11,524 nucleotides of DNA. It comes from JBHWPB01 sp043424675 (lineage in GTDB: Bacteria; Bacillota; Bacilli; Lactobacillales; Carnobacteriaceae_A). Location: positions 1 to 11,524 of the forward strand of contig JBHWPB010000082.1 of NCBI GenBank assembly GCA_043424675.1, in the 5' to 3' direction. This document shows, one piece after another, positions 1 through 7,110 of the stretch (positions are counted from its first letter, which is position 1; the number at the start of each line of letters is the position of its first letter). The position numbers and the translations under genes were made by a program. The notes under the pieces are model-generated. The model saw only the letters and a program-made list of their open reading frames with translations. It ran no database searches and was not told the DNA's origin.

Positions 1-68
1 CGTGTGCATCGGCCATTAGCTTTCTGAAAACTAAGTAAAGTACTAGTCCCTCATCTTTTTTTATATTG
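1..68 (-). promoter_or_regulatory. T-box leader RNA, 5' part only (runs off left edge)
   Basis: Read leftward, the RNA starting near position 68 shows the ordered landmarks of a T-box Stem I. A GATGA element (rc of 51-55) comes first, then AGTA (rc of 41-44). Next is AGAAAG (rc of 20-25), in the place of the usual AGAGAG, and then TAATGGCCGATGCAC, in the place of the usual GGTGG-TTGGTGCAA. The last two blocks correspond to the distal double T-loop module that contacts the tRNA elbow. T-box leaders sense uncharged tRNA and control aminoacyl-tRNA synthetase or amino-acid genes. The specifier loop, the antiterminator with its TGG sequence and the regulated gene all lie beyond the window, so the cognate amino acid cannot be read. 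The promoter directly upstream supports the call. Confidence 0.72.
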
Positions 69-74
69 TATTGA

Positions 75-103
75 ATATTAGCACGTTCTCATTTTCTTGT
101 CAA
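75..103 (-). promoter_or_regulatory. Sigma-A promoter of the leftward T-box transcript
   Basis: On the minus strand a perfect -35 TTGACA (98-103) and a -10 TAATAT (75-80) are separated by exactly 17 bp. Initiation about 7 nt past the -10 falls near position 68, shortly before the GATGA element of the T-box leader. The -35 begins only 7 bp beyond the proA stop codon, and no terminator hairpin is visible between proA and this promoter. The downstream unit can therefore be transcribed both from here and by read-through from proBA, subject to T-box attenuation. Confidence 0.75.
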
Positions 104-109
104 ACACTT

Positions 110-1369
110 TTATTCTCGAATTTGTCCATCCCCCTGAATCACATATTTATAGCTGGTCAAAGCTTCTAATCCCATCGGGCCGCGCGCATGGAGTTTTTGG
201 GTTGAAATACCGATTTCTCCCCCGAATCCGAAGACTTCGCCGTCAGTAAAACGAGTAGAAGCATTGACATAGACAGCTGCCGAGTCGACATCATTGAGAA
301 AATCTTGCGCTGTCTGATAATCAGAAGTGACAATCGCATCGGAGTGGTGTGTCGAGTAGTGTTCGATGTGGTCGACTGCTTCTTCATAGCTGTCAACTAC
401 TTTGACAGCCATCGTGAGATTTAAGAATTCTTCATAATATGTTTCATCTGTTGCTTCTTCCATCCCTGTAACAAGAGCTTGCGCTTTTACATCGCCGTAA
501 AGCGCCACCTGGTCCTCTACTAAAGGCTGGAGCAATTCCTCCAGATGCTTTTCAGCAAATTCAAGGTCCACAATCACTGTCTCCGCGGCATTACAGACAG
601 AAGGACGGTGGGTTTTCGCGTTGTGTAAAATGTTTTTGGCCATTTCAAGGTCCGCTGTTTTTTCAATGTAGACATGACTGTTTCCGGCGCCTGTTTCAAT
701 AACTGGAACCGTCGCATTCGCTAGAACAGCTTGAATCAGACCCTGTCCTCCCCTTGGAATGAGCGTATCGACATAATCATTCATCGTCATGAGTTCATTC
801 GAATATTTACGGTCTGCATCTGGAATAACTTGAATCGCTTCAACAGGAAGTTCTGATGCAGCTAACCCTTCTTGGAGGGCCGCTTCGATGGCTAAGTTAC
901 TGTTGAGAGCTTCTTTTCCTCCGCGCAGAATAACCGCGTTTCCCGCTTTCAACGCTAAAGCAGAAGCATCGGCTGTCACATTCGGGCGAGATTCATAGAT
1001 GATCCCAATAACTCCCAGAGGAACAGGACGTCGTCCAATACGTAAGCCATTTTCAATCACCCATTCTTCGTCTGTGACTGTCAGCGGATCATCCAATGCG
1101 AGGACTTGACGCAAACCAGAGACCATCCCGAGAACGCGCCCTTCATCTAAGGTTAAGCGTTCAATCAAAGGTTCAGCCAAACCATTTTCACGAGCAGTAT
1201 CGATGTCCTTTTGATTGGCTTGAATAATATTTTCAGTATGCTCATCCAGGGATCGTGCCATCTGTTCTAAAGCATTATCTTTGTCCGCACTGCTTGCTTT
1301 TCTTAGAAGACGTGCCGCTTCTTTTGCTTTTTTTCCAAGGGATAACATTTCATTAGAGAGTTCTACCAT
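110..1369 (-). CDS. proA: Gamma-glutamyl phosphate reductase
   Basis: ProA is the cytoplasmic second enzyme of proline synthesis. It reduces gamma-glutamyl phosphate with NADPH to glutamate-5-semialdehyde, which cyclises to pyrroline-5-carboxylate. The 419-residue product has the aldehyde dehydrogenase-like family fold and the usual family length of about 415. The catalytic cysteine is C259 in the motif HRPSVCNAAET. Other family landmarks are GVIGIIYESRPNVT (119-132), LRGGKEA (148-154), IPRGG (204-208), ETGAGNSHVY (225-234) and FGFGGEIGIST (380-390). I start at the second of two nearby ATGs because AAAGGAG lies 7 nt before it and only 1 nt before the other. The gene overlaps the 3' end of proB by 17 bp, and its ribosome binding site lies inside proB, which implies translational coupling. 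No proC is in the window. Confidence 0.96.
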   Translation of the reverse strand: MVELSNEMLSLGKKAKEAARLLRKASSADKDNALEQMARSLDEHTENIIQANQKDIDTARENGLAEPLIERLTLDEGRVLGMVSGLRQVLALDDPLTVTDEEWVIENGLRIGRRPVPLGVIGIIYESRPNVTADASALALKAGNAVILRGGKEALNSNLAIEAALQEGLAASELPVEAIQVIPDADRKYSNELMTMNDYVDTLIPRGGQGLIQAVLANATVPVIETGAGNSHVYIEKTADLEMAKNILHNAKTHRPSVCNAAETVIVDLEFAEKHLEELLQPLVEDQVALYGDVKAQALVTGMEEATDETYYEEFLNLTMAVKVVDSYEEAVDHIEHYSTHHSDAIVTSDYQTAQDFLNDVDSAAVYVNASTRFTDGEVFGFGGEIGISTQKLHARGPMGLEALTSYKYVIQGDGQIRE

Positions 1370-2186
1370 CTTCATTCTCCTTTGTTTTATTTCCGAATAA
1401 AGTACCGACCTTTTTTCCTTCAACGATATCAAAAATAACCGTAGGATCAGATGCGCTTGCGATAATCATATAAGAGTGATTATCCAACATGATTTTAGCA
1501 GCACTCAACTTTGTTGCCATGCCACCCTTAGCGAACTCTGAACCTTTGCCTTGTCCCATTTCTAAAATATCATCTGTTATTTCTGGAACCCAGTCGATCA
1601 GCTCTGCTTCTTCATGATACTGCGGGTTTTTGTCGTAAAGTCCTTCGACATCACTCAAGATGATGAGTAAATCTGCCTCAATGGTCTGGGCGACGATAGC
1701 CGACAACGTGTCATTATCCCCGAATATCGTCTTATGATTCATCTCATCTACAGAAACAGCGTCATTTTCGTTGATGATCGGAATAATTTTTTTATCCAGC
1801 AAAGCATTGAGAGCGTTCTGCATGTTTTGATAAGAAACAGGAAAATCTATCACATCTCTTGTGAAAAGAATCTGTCCGACATGCTGGTTATAGTTATTGA
1901 AAAATTGACTATAGAGTGTCATCAGCTTGCTCTGTCCAATAGAAGAGATCGCTTGTTGACGCGGGATTTCAGTGGGATAAGTATCGAGCTGCATCAAGCT
2001 CGCACCTACTCCAATAGCTCCCGAGGTTACGAGTAAAACTTCATAGCCATCTTGAATCAAGGCTGAGCAAACATAAGCCAGCCGGTCGAGCTGTCTCAGA
2101 TTTATTTCCCCATTGTCTTTCATAATGGAATTTGTTCCAATTTTAACAACAACACGTTTGACATCTTTTAAAAAGTCCCGATCCAC
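1353..2186 (-). CDS. proB: Glutamate 5-kinase, short form without PUA domain
   Basis: ProB phosphorylates glutamate with ATP to gamma-glutamyl phosphate, the first committed step of proline synthesis, and hands the labile product to ProA. The 277-residue protein is a single amino-acid-kinase domain. Visible motifs are VVKIGTNS (13-20), TSGAIGVG (54-61), INENDAV (138-144), FGDND (155-159), SDVEGLYDKNP (178-188) and GGMATKLSAA (221-230), and the domain closes at GTLF (261-264). The C-terminal PUA domain of longer (~367 residue, E. coli-type) enzymes is absent; only about 13 residues follow the kinase domain. Translation starts at GTG, 6 nt after a strong AGGAGG. The gene has its own promoter and runs directly into proA. 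Feedback inhibition by proline is usual for the family but is not shown by the sequence. Confidence 0.96.
   Translation of the reverse strand: MDRDFLKDVKRVVVKIGTNSIMKDNGEINLRQLDRLAYVCSALIQDGYEVLLVTSGAIGVGASLMQLDTYPTEIPRQQAISSIGQSKLMTLYSQFFNNYNQHVGQILFTRDVIDFPVSYQNMQNALNALLDKKIIPIINENDAVSVDEMNHKTIFGDNDTLSAIVAQTIEADLLIILSDVEGLYDKNPQYHEEAELIDWVPEITDDILEMGQGKGSEFAKGGMATKLSAAKIMLDNHSYMIIASASDPTVIFDIVEGKKVGTLFGNKTKENEDGRTL
1377..1383 (-). promoter_or_regulatory. Ribosome binding site deciding the proA start
   Basis: AAAGGAG on the minus strand lies within the last codons of proB. Two ATGs follow, 1 nt and 7 nt away. Only the second has workable spacing, so the ProA N-terminus is MVELSNEM, not MKMVELSN. 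The longer upstream reading from TTG is not supported by any ribosome binding site. Confidence 0.75.
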
Positions 2187-2215
2187 GGTCGTCCTCCTAT
2201 AGATTGATGATTTTT

Positions 2216-2243
2216 ATTATAGCAAACTTTCGTAATATGGCAA
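2216..2243 (-). promoter_or_regulatory. Sigma-A promoter of proBA
   Basis: On the minus strand -35 TTGCCA (2238-2243) and a perfect -10 TATAAT (2216-2221) are separated by 16 bp. The predicted start near 2209 leaves a leader of only about 22 nt before the GTG of proB, nearly all of it ribosome binding site. There is no room for a T-box or other attenuator within this transcript, so any proline control must act at initiation or on the enzyme. Confidence 0.75.
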
Positions 2244-2321
2244 TAAAGTGGATCAACTGAGTCATTTTGATTGTGAGTATTTAAGGCGTCGTGGAATGAC
2301 TGCCTTTCTCTCTCTACAGAG

Positions 2322-3215
2322 TCAAAAACCCTGACTTTCAAAACTATTCTCCTCATCGTCTATTCTACTATAGTCTGGTGTAATCGCAATTCCGATCACT
2401 TCTGGTCCGGCATGGGTTCCGATGATGCTGTCGATTGAGATAAGCTTCATGTCATGACTGGGATATTCTTCTTCAAAAGTCTTTTTCACAGATTTGGCCA
2501 GTTCTAAGTTGTTTCCATATCCGACATCCATCCGAAAAGGATAATCCAGTTCCTCTAAGTAAGCCTGCACTTTTTTCTGGAACTTGGAGAGGACCCTTTT
2601 TTCGGAGCGGGCTGTTCCTAAAAATTTCAGCTCATCGTGCTTCACCTGGACAATCGGTTTGATCTTAATCCAATTGATGATATTTCCAGCCACGGCTTTG
2701 ATTCTACCGCCAGAGGACAAATATTCTAAATCGTTGAGGTAAGCAATCGCTTGGGTGTGTTCACGCATCTCTTCTAACCGTTCAATAATTTCCTCTAAAT
2801 GTTCTCCTTGATCCGCCATTCTTTTTGCTTCTAAAACCAAATAAGCAGCCGGTATAGTCACCAATTTGGTATCAAAAACTGTAATCTTTTTCTGGTCGAT
2901 ATCATTTGCGACGGCTCTGAGCGTTTGAAAAGTCCCTGACAGTCTTGAATCGAGATGAATGCTTAAAACTTGGTCATACTCTTCTACTAATTTTGTATAG
3001 AGCGCGACCGCCTCCGCTACTTGAGGCTGAGAAGTTGTTGGAATCTCATCTGTCCGTTCCAGCTTATCGTAAAATTCTTCAGTGGAAATGTCATATCCGT
3101 CTCTGTATGACGTTTCACCGAAGATAATTTCTAAGGGAAGTAAATAGATGCCATATTCTTCTGCCATCTCAGGCGTTACATTACACGCTGTATCTGTTAC
3201 TATCGCAATACTCAT
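2322..3215 (-). CDS. DegV family fatty-acid-binding protein (FakB-like)
   Basis: DegV proteins bind a single fatty acid in a buried tunnel. The characterised FakB members present it to the kinase FakA, which makes acyl-phosphate for membrane lipid synthesis. The 297-residue protein has the full family pattern: TDTACN (7-12) at the N-terminus, TTSQPQ (60-65), SGTFQT (93-98), LEYLSSGGRIK (163-173), KPIVQV (186-191) and GTHAGPEVIGIA (266-277). It ends in an acidic, poorly conserved tail of about 17 residues after the domain. It begins at ATG, 7 nt after AAGGTGG. No FakA partner is in the window. The gene is isolated by the hairpin terminator upstream and by the proBA promoter downstream. The family assignment is secure; the FakB role is inferred from family members. 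Confidence 0.9.
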   Translation of the reverse strand: MSIAIVTDTACNVTPEMAEEYGIYLLPLEIIFGETSYRDGYDISTEEFYDKLERTDEIPTTSQPQVAEAVALYTKLVEEYDQVLSIHLDSRLSGTFQTLRAVANDIDQKKITVFDTKLVTIPAAYLVLEAKRMADQGEHLEEIIERLEEMREHTQAIAYLNDLEYLSSGGRIKAVAGNIINWIKIKPIVQVKHDELKFLGTARSEKRVLSKFQKKVQAYLEELDYPFRMDVGYGNNLELAKSVKKTFEEEYPSHDMKLISIDSIIGTHAGPEVIGIAITPDYSRIDDEENSFESQGF

Positions 3216-3259
3216 AATTCTACCACCTTCTTATATCTCTTGTTTTTTCCATCCTTACA

Positions 3260-3288
3260 ATGGTAACACTCAATGAGGATTAGTTAAA
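3260..3288 (-). promoter_or_regulatory. Possible promoter of the degV-family gene
   Basis: On the minus strand a weak -35 TTTAAC (3283-3288) stands 17 bp before an extended -10, TG-T-TACCAT (hexamer at 3260-3265). Initiation would lie near 3253, giving a leader of about 38 nt. The hexamers are poor matches, so this is the best candidate I can see in the 160 bp between the terminator and the gene and not a firm call. Confidence 0.3.
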
Positions 3289-3375
3289 TATCGGAATCTT
3301 AATCTGAATAATTTTTTAACTTCGCAGATGTTGAAAAAATTGTTTTGCAGTGATAGAAAAAAAGTAAGCTAATAT

Positions 3376-3416
3376 CTAAAAAGATGTACGAGCCGCTCGC
3401 TCGTACATCTTTTTAG
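3376..3416 (-). terminator. Rho-independent terminator of the ABC exporter operon
   Basis: A perfect 17-bp inverted repeat (3376-3392 against 3400-3416) encloses a 7-nt loop. In the minus-strand transcript the core GATGTACGAG/CTCGTACATC is followed by TTTTTAG, so the last stem bases supply the U-tract. It lies about 60 bp past the stop codon of the second exporter gene and insulates the degV-family gene. Because the arms begin with A-tracts and end with T-tracts, it could also stop rightward transcription. Confidence 0.88.
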
Positions 3417-3476
3417 TCTGTTTTTAATCGTTTTTTGCTCATATTATCTCGCTTATTTCTGTCATGCGAGAGTACT

Positions 3477-5222
3477 TCACTCTTTAAATTGACTTTCGTA
3501 AAGCTCTGCGTAAATGCCATGTTGATCGAGGAGTTCTTCATGCGTTCCTTTTTCAACGATTTCTCCAGCATCCATGACGAGAATGATATCTGCATCAACG
3601 ATAGTCGAGAGCCTGTGTGCAATCACAAAGTTGGTACGCCCGGTCATGAGATTCGCCATCCCCTTTTGGATAAGCTGTTCTGTCCGGGTATCTACAGAAG
3701 AAGTCGCTTCATCGAGAATCAGAATATCAGGGTCACTGACGAAAGCTCGAGCGATCGTGAGGAGCTGTTTCTGTCCTTGACTGATATTGGTCCCTTCTTC
3801 GTTGAGCTCTGTCTCATATTGGTCTGGAAGAGCCTGGATAAAGTGATGGGCCTGTGCTTCCTTGGCAGCCTCTTTTATTTCTTCATCACTGGCTTCTTCA
3901 TTTCCGTACTTGATATTGTCCTTGATCGTCCCGTGGATCAACCAGGGATCTTGCAGCACAACGCCAAAGAAGGACCGGAGATTATCTCTCGGCACCGTTC
4001 GGATATCGGTGCTATTCATTCTTATCTCTCCATCTGTCACATCATAATAACGTAAGAGGAGATTGATCAAAGTCGATTTGCCTGCACCGGTGTGCCCGAC
4101 AATAGCGATGGTTTCATTCCGGTTGACGTGGAGATTTAAGTTCTCAATGACCGGTTTCCCCTTCTCATAAGCGAAGCTGACCTGATCAAAAGTAATCTCT
4201 TCAATGGGCGGAGTGATAAGGTTCGTGTCATCTTCTGTTTCTTCGGGGGCACTCAAGAATTCAAAGACTCGTTCAGAAGAAGCAATCGTCTCTTGCAGTG
4301 TGTTCGCCATCTGGGCGATAACTTCGAGTGGACGCCGAATGTTTTGCGCATATTGAATAAAAGCTAAAACATCACCGATTAAAATACTCCCTGCAATCAC
4401 TAAGAGCGACCCGGCGATAGCAAGGAGCACGTAAGCGATATTCCCGATGAAGGTCATGATCGGAAGCAATATCCCAGACATAAAGCTGGCTCGCCAGGAG
4501 ACATCGTAAAGCTTATAATTGATCTCGCCAAATTCTTCATTAGAAGCATCAATATAATTAAAGGCCTTGATCAGATCTGTCCCCGTAAAGTTTTCTTCTA
4601 CGTAGCCTACCATTCTCCCTAATCGGTTCGATTTTTTGGTAAAGTAAGATCTCGTATAGTTGGTTATAAAGCGCACAGCTAGGAAGTTCAAGGGGACAGT
4701 CAGTAAAAAGACGAGGGCGAGCCGCCAAGAGATGACAAACATCATGATGAGAATCCCTGCTACAAGTAAGAGACTGTTGAAGATTTGACTGACACTCAGC
4801 TGGACGTTATTTCCGATTTTAGCGATATCATTCGTCGTTCTCGAGATCAGGTCTCCCGTAGACTGTCCGTCAAAATAGGCAAGCGGGATCTTCTTGACTT
4901 TTTCAGATACTTCCTCGCGTAAATCACGCGTCAAAGTTTGCGAAAGGTAGACAAGCGAGCGTTCTTTCATAATATCGGCTCCGGCTAGAACGATATACAT
5001 GATGATGAGAGTCAGGGCCATACGCACGATATAATCCATGTCAAAAGCTGTTCCCTCATCTAACGTGACTTGCAAATGGTTCAAAATAGTTCCCAGCATC
5101 ACTGGAATAGAAATTTGAATCAGGGTAACGATAACAGTGAAGATAACAGAGAGCGTGAAAACCTTTTTATAGCGGCCGATATATTCTAAAAGCTTCCTCA
5201 CCGTTTTTCTATTACTCTGCAT
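3477..5222 (-). CDS. Heterodimeric ABC exporter, subunit with canonical ATPase motifs (EfrB/LmrD/TM288-like)
   Basis: This is a half-transporter with an N-terminal six-helix transmembrane domain (about 20-310) fused to an ATP-binding domain (about 342-578), acting in the cytoplasmic membrane. Walker A GHTGAGKST is at 376-384 and the Q-loop glutamine at Q424. Walker B ILILDEATSSVD (500-511) carries catalytic E505, and the switch histidine is H536 in AHRLST. Its signature motif is NISQGQ (479-484), not LSGGQ. That substitution is typical of subunits whose signature faces the partner's degenerate site. The 581-residue length fits the EfrB/TM288 group. The ATG lies inside the end of the upstream partner gene (11-bp overlap), preceded by GGAGGAGGAG, so the two are translationally coupled. 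Substrates cannot be read from sequence; relatives export drugs and dyes. Confidence 0.92.
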   Translation of the reverse strand: MQSNRKTVRKLLEYIGRYKKVFTLSVIFTVIVTLIQISIPVMLGTILNHLQVTLDEGTAFDMDYIVRMALTLIIMYIVLAGADIMKERSLVYLSQTLTRDLREEVSEKVKKIPLAYFDGQSTGDLISRTTNDIAKIGNNVQLSVSQIFNSLLLVAGILIMMFVISWRLALVFLLTVPLNFLAVRFITNYTRSYFTKKSNRLGRMVGYVEENFTGTDLIKAFNYIDASNEEFGEINYKLYDVSWRASFMSGILLPIMTFIGNIAYVLLAIAGSLLVIAGSILIGDVLAFIQYAQNIRRPLEVIAQMANTLQETIASSERVFEFLSAPEETEDDTNLITPPIEEITFDQVSFAYEKGKPVIENLNLHVNRNETIAIVGHTGAGKSTLINLLLRYYDVTDGEIRMNSTDIRTVPRDNLRSFFGVVLQDPWLIHGTIKDNIKYGNEEASDEEIKEAAKEAQAHHFIQALPDQYETELNEEGTNISQGQKQLLTIARAFVSDPDILILDEATSSVDTRTEQLIQKGMANLMTGRTNFVIAHRLSTIVDADIILVMDAGEIVEKGTHEELLDQHGIYAELYESQFKE

Positions 5223-6942
5223 AGTGCTCCTCCTCCCTATCTGTTTCTGCTTGGGATTCCGCTATTTCTCGGTAGAGTTTATTGGTTGCCATCAGCTCAT
5301 CGTGAGAACCATATCCCGCCATTTTTCCTTCATCTAAGACGAGGATTTTATCGGCGTTGCGGATAGTCGCGAGGCGCTGAGCGACAATGATTGTAATGGA
5401 TGAGTTTAAAACATCGAATAAATTCTGTCTGATCTCGTAATCTGTCATGTAGTCGAGAGCGGAGAAAGAGTCATCAAAAATATAGACACTGACTTCTCTT
5501 GCCAAAGCACGACTGAGAGCCAGGCGTTGGCGTTGTCCTCCAGAAAAGTTTTGTCCCCCGCGGATCACCTTATCATCCAGTGGGTCGTCTTCATCCAAGA
5601 AAGGACGAGCTTGGGTAATCTCTAAACTTTCTAAAACCCGGTCGTCTTCTACCTCAGGGTTACTGTAGTGCATATTCCCGCGGACCGTATCTGTGAAGAA
5701 AAAGTTCTGTTGGGGAACATAAGAAATGTTATCGCGGACATCCTCTGCATCGAGTGTTTCAATACTCTCTCCATTGATCAAAAGCTCTCCGGAAGTAGGA
5801 TTATAGAACTGTAACAGCAATTTGAGTAAGGTCGACTTGCCTGCTCCCGTTCCGCCTATGACACCCAATACTTCTCCTTTTTCTACTTTGAAATTGATAG
5901 CATCTAAAGCAGGTGCATTGGCCTCGGGATAAGAAAAAGATAAATCCTTAGCTGCGATCGAGTGGATAGGCTGCGACAGAGCCTTGTCTCCTCCCATTTT
6001 TCTAGAAGGATAATCTAAGACCTCTTCTACTCGCGTGATAGAAGCAGAGGTTTGCGGAAAAATGGTCAACACATTAGCAAACATCGTCAAGCCATTTAAC
6101 ATCTGGGTCGTATATTGGACAAAAGCAAGCAGCGTCCCGATCTCTAAACTGCCTTCTCTGATAAAACCCGCTCCTGCAAAAATAGAGAGAACAATGGTGA
6201 TGCCGACGACTGCTGTCAAGAGTGGCTGACTTGTTCTCAGAACGTTATTAATATGAAGGGCATGTTTGTAATACTCGTCGTTAGCCTCATCAAAAACTTC
6301 TTCTTCCAAGACATCACGTGTGAAGGCCCGCGTCACTTTGAGGCCGGTCAACCTCTGTCTCATCAGCAAATTGATGCGGTCCAAAGCTTTTTGTAGTTTT
6401 GGAAAATAAGGAAAGACTTTTTGAATAATCAGATAAATAATTAAAAATATAAATGGCAGGGAGCCTAACACAACCAAGGACAGACGCCCATGCGCGTTGA
6501 CAGCCATAAATAAACCACCCAAAAAACTGAGCGGCGCTCGGAGTAAAGGTCGTTGTGCCATGAGCGTGAATTGTTCGACCACATCTACATCATTCGTTGT
6601 CCGAGTGATGAGAGAAGATATTCCAAATTCTTCTGTTTCATCAAAAGTAAGATGGTTAACCTTGTTAAAAATTCTGTTGCGCAGATCATGAGAGAATCCC
6701 ATAGAATTCCTGGCTGAGAAAAAAGATGCAGAAGATCGAACGATTCCTGTCACTACTGCAACAACTAGCATAATCAACCCTATTCGCAAGACAATATCGA
6801 CTCTTCCGGCTGAAATCCCTTCATCGACAATGAGAGATAGAAAATAAGGAAGGAGTAATTCTCCCACAGCGTTGCCGAGTGTCAGGAAGAAGACAAGAAT
6901 TAGTCCTTTTTTATAATTTTTTAAATCATTAAAAACACTCAC
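5212..6942 (-). CDS. Heterodimeric ABC exporter, subunit with degenerate ATP site (EfrA/LmrC/TM287-like)
   Basis: First gene of the exporter operon. It has a six-helix transmembrane domain (about 12-300) and a nucleotide-binding domain (about 327-565). Walker A GGTGAGKST (363-371) and the signature NFSGGQ (465-470) are canonical. Walker B reads VYIFDD, so D491 replaces the catalytic glutamate, and the switch histidine is replaced by Q522 in AQRLATI. These losses, paired with the NISQGQ signature of the downstream subunit, define the non-hydrolysing composite site of heterodimeric exporters. The downstream subunit's intact Walker B/H-loop pairs with this subunit's normal LSGGQ-like motif to form the active site. 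The 576-residue length fits the EfrA/TM287 group. Translation starts at GTG, and AAGGAG is an unusually distant 12 nt away. An in-frame TAA just upstream rules out an earlier start. Confidence 0.92.
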   Translation of the reverse strand: MSVFNDLKNYKKGLILVFFLTLGNAVGELLLPYFLSLIVDEGISAGRVDIVLRIGLIMLVVAVVTGIVRSSASFFSARNSMGFSHDLRNRIFNKVNHLTFDETEEFGISSLITRTTNDVDVVEQFTLMAQRPLLRAPLSFLGGLFMAVNAHGRLSLVVLGSLPFIFLIIYLIIQKVFPYFPKLQKALDRINLLMRQRLTGLKVTRAFTRDVLEEEVFDEANDEYYKHALHINNVLRTSQPLLTAVVGITIVLSIFAGAGFIREGSLEIGTLLAFVQYTTQMLNGLTMFANVLTIFPQTSASITRVEEVLDYPSRKMGGDKALSQPIHSIAAKDLSFSYPEANAPALDAINFKVEKGEVLGVIGGTGAGKSTLLKLLLQFYNPTSGELLINGESIETLDAEDVRDNISYVPQQNFFFTDTVRGNMHYSNPEVEDDRVLESLEITQARPFLDEDDPLDDKVIRGGQNFSGGQRQRLALSRALAREVSVYIFDDSFSALDYMTDYEIRQNLFDVLNSSITIIVAQRLATIRNADKILVLDEGKMAGYGSHDELMATNKLYREIAESQAETDREEEHYAE

Positions 6943-6993
6943 TCTAAATTAAAGCTCCTTTCACTGATAAAAACTAAAGACACCGAATATTAG

Positions 6994-7083
6994 TGTAACA
7001 TTTTCAGGAATAAAGAGATAATATCTCAAACCTTTCCTTTAACTGAATCACAAATTTCATTTATATGTTATTAAAATGTTACA
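6994..7083. repeat. 11-bp inverted repeat in the divergent exporter/hydrolase promoter region
   Basis: TGTAACATTTT at 6994-7004 and its exact reverse complement AAAATGTTACA at 7073-7083 are 68 bp apart. They flank most of the intergenic space between the divergent exporter and hydrolase genes. A TGTTAT at 7066-7071 forms a direct repeat of the right arm's TGTTAC. The left copy sits directly upstream of a -10-like TAATAT (minus strand, 6987-6992). The right copy ends 13 bp before the AAAGGAG of the hydrolase gene. Two symmetric copies of one word at a divergent promoter suggest a regulator binding two operators, but no regulator gene is adjacent. No convincing -35/-10 pair was found for either gene. 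Confidence 0.5.
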
Positions 7084-7110
7084 TGATGAGACAGAAAGGA
7101 GTGGCAAATA

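Noticed and set aside
12..32. Inverted repeat TTAGCTTTC/GAAAACTAA downstream of proA as a terminator
   Set aside because: The loop would be about one base, there is no T-run, and the bases are better explained as T-box Stem I.
1370..1432. Upstream extension of proA to a TTG start at 1432
   Set aside because: It would add 21 residues unlike ProA, lies wholly inside proB, and has no ribosome binding site; AAAGGAG is correctly spaced for the ATG at 1369.
2168..2356. 62-codon leftward reading frame spanning the degV-proB gap
   Set aside because: It overlaps both neighbours' ends, crosses the proBA promoter, has no domain-like sequence and no credible ribosome binding site.
3435..4055. 206-codon rightward reading frame antisense to the second exporter gene
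   Set aside because: It is the complement of the conserved ATPase domain, has no ribosome binding site, and its sequence has no family resemblance.
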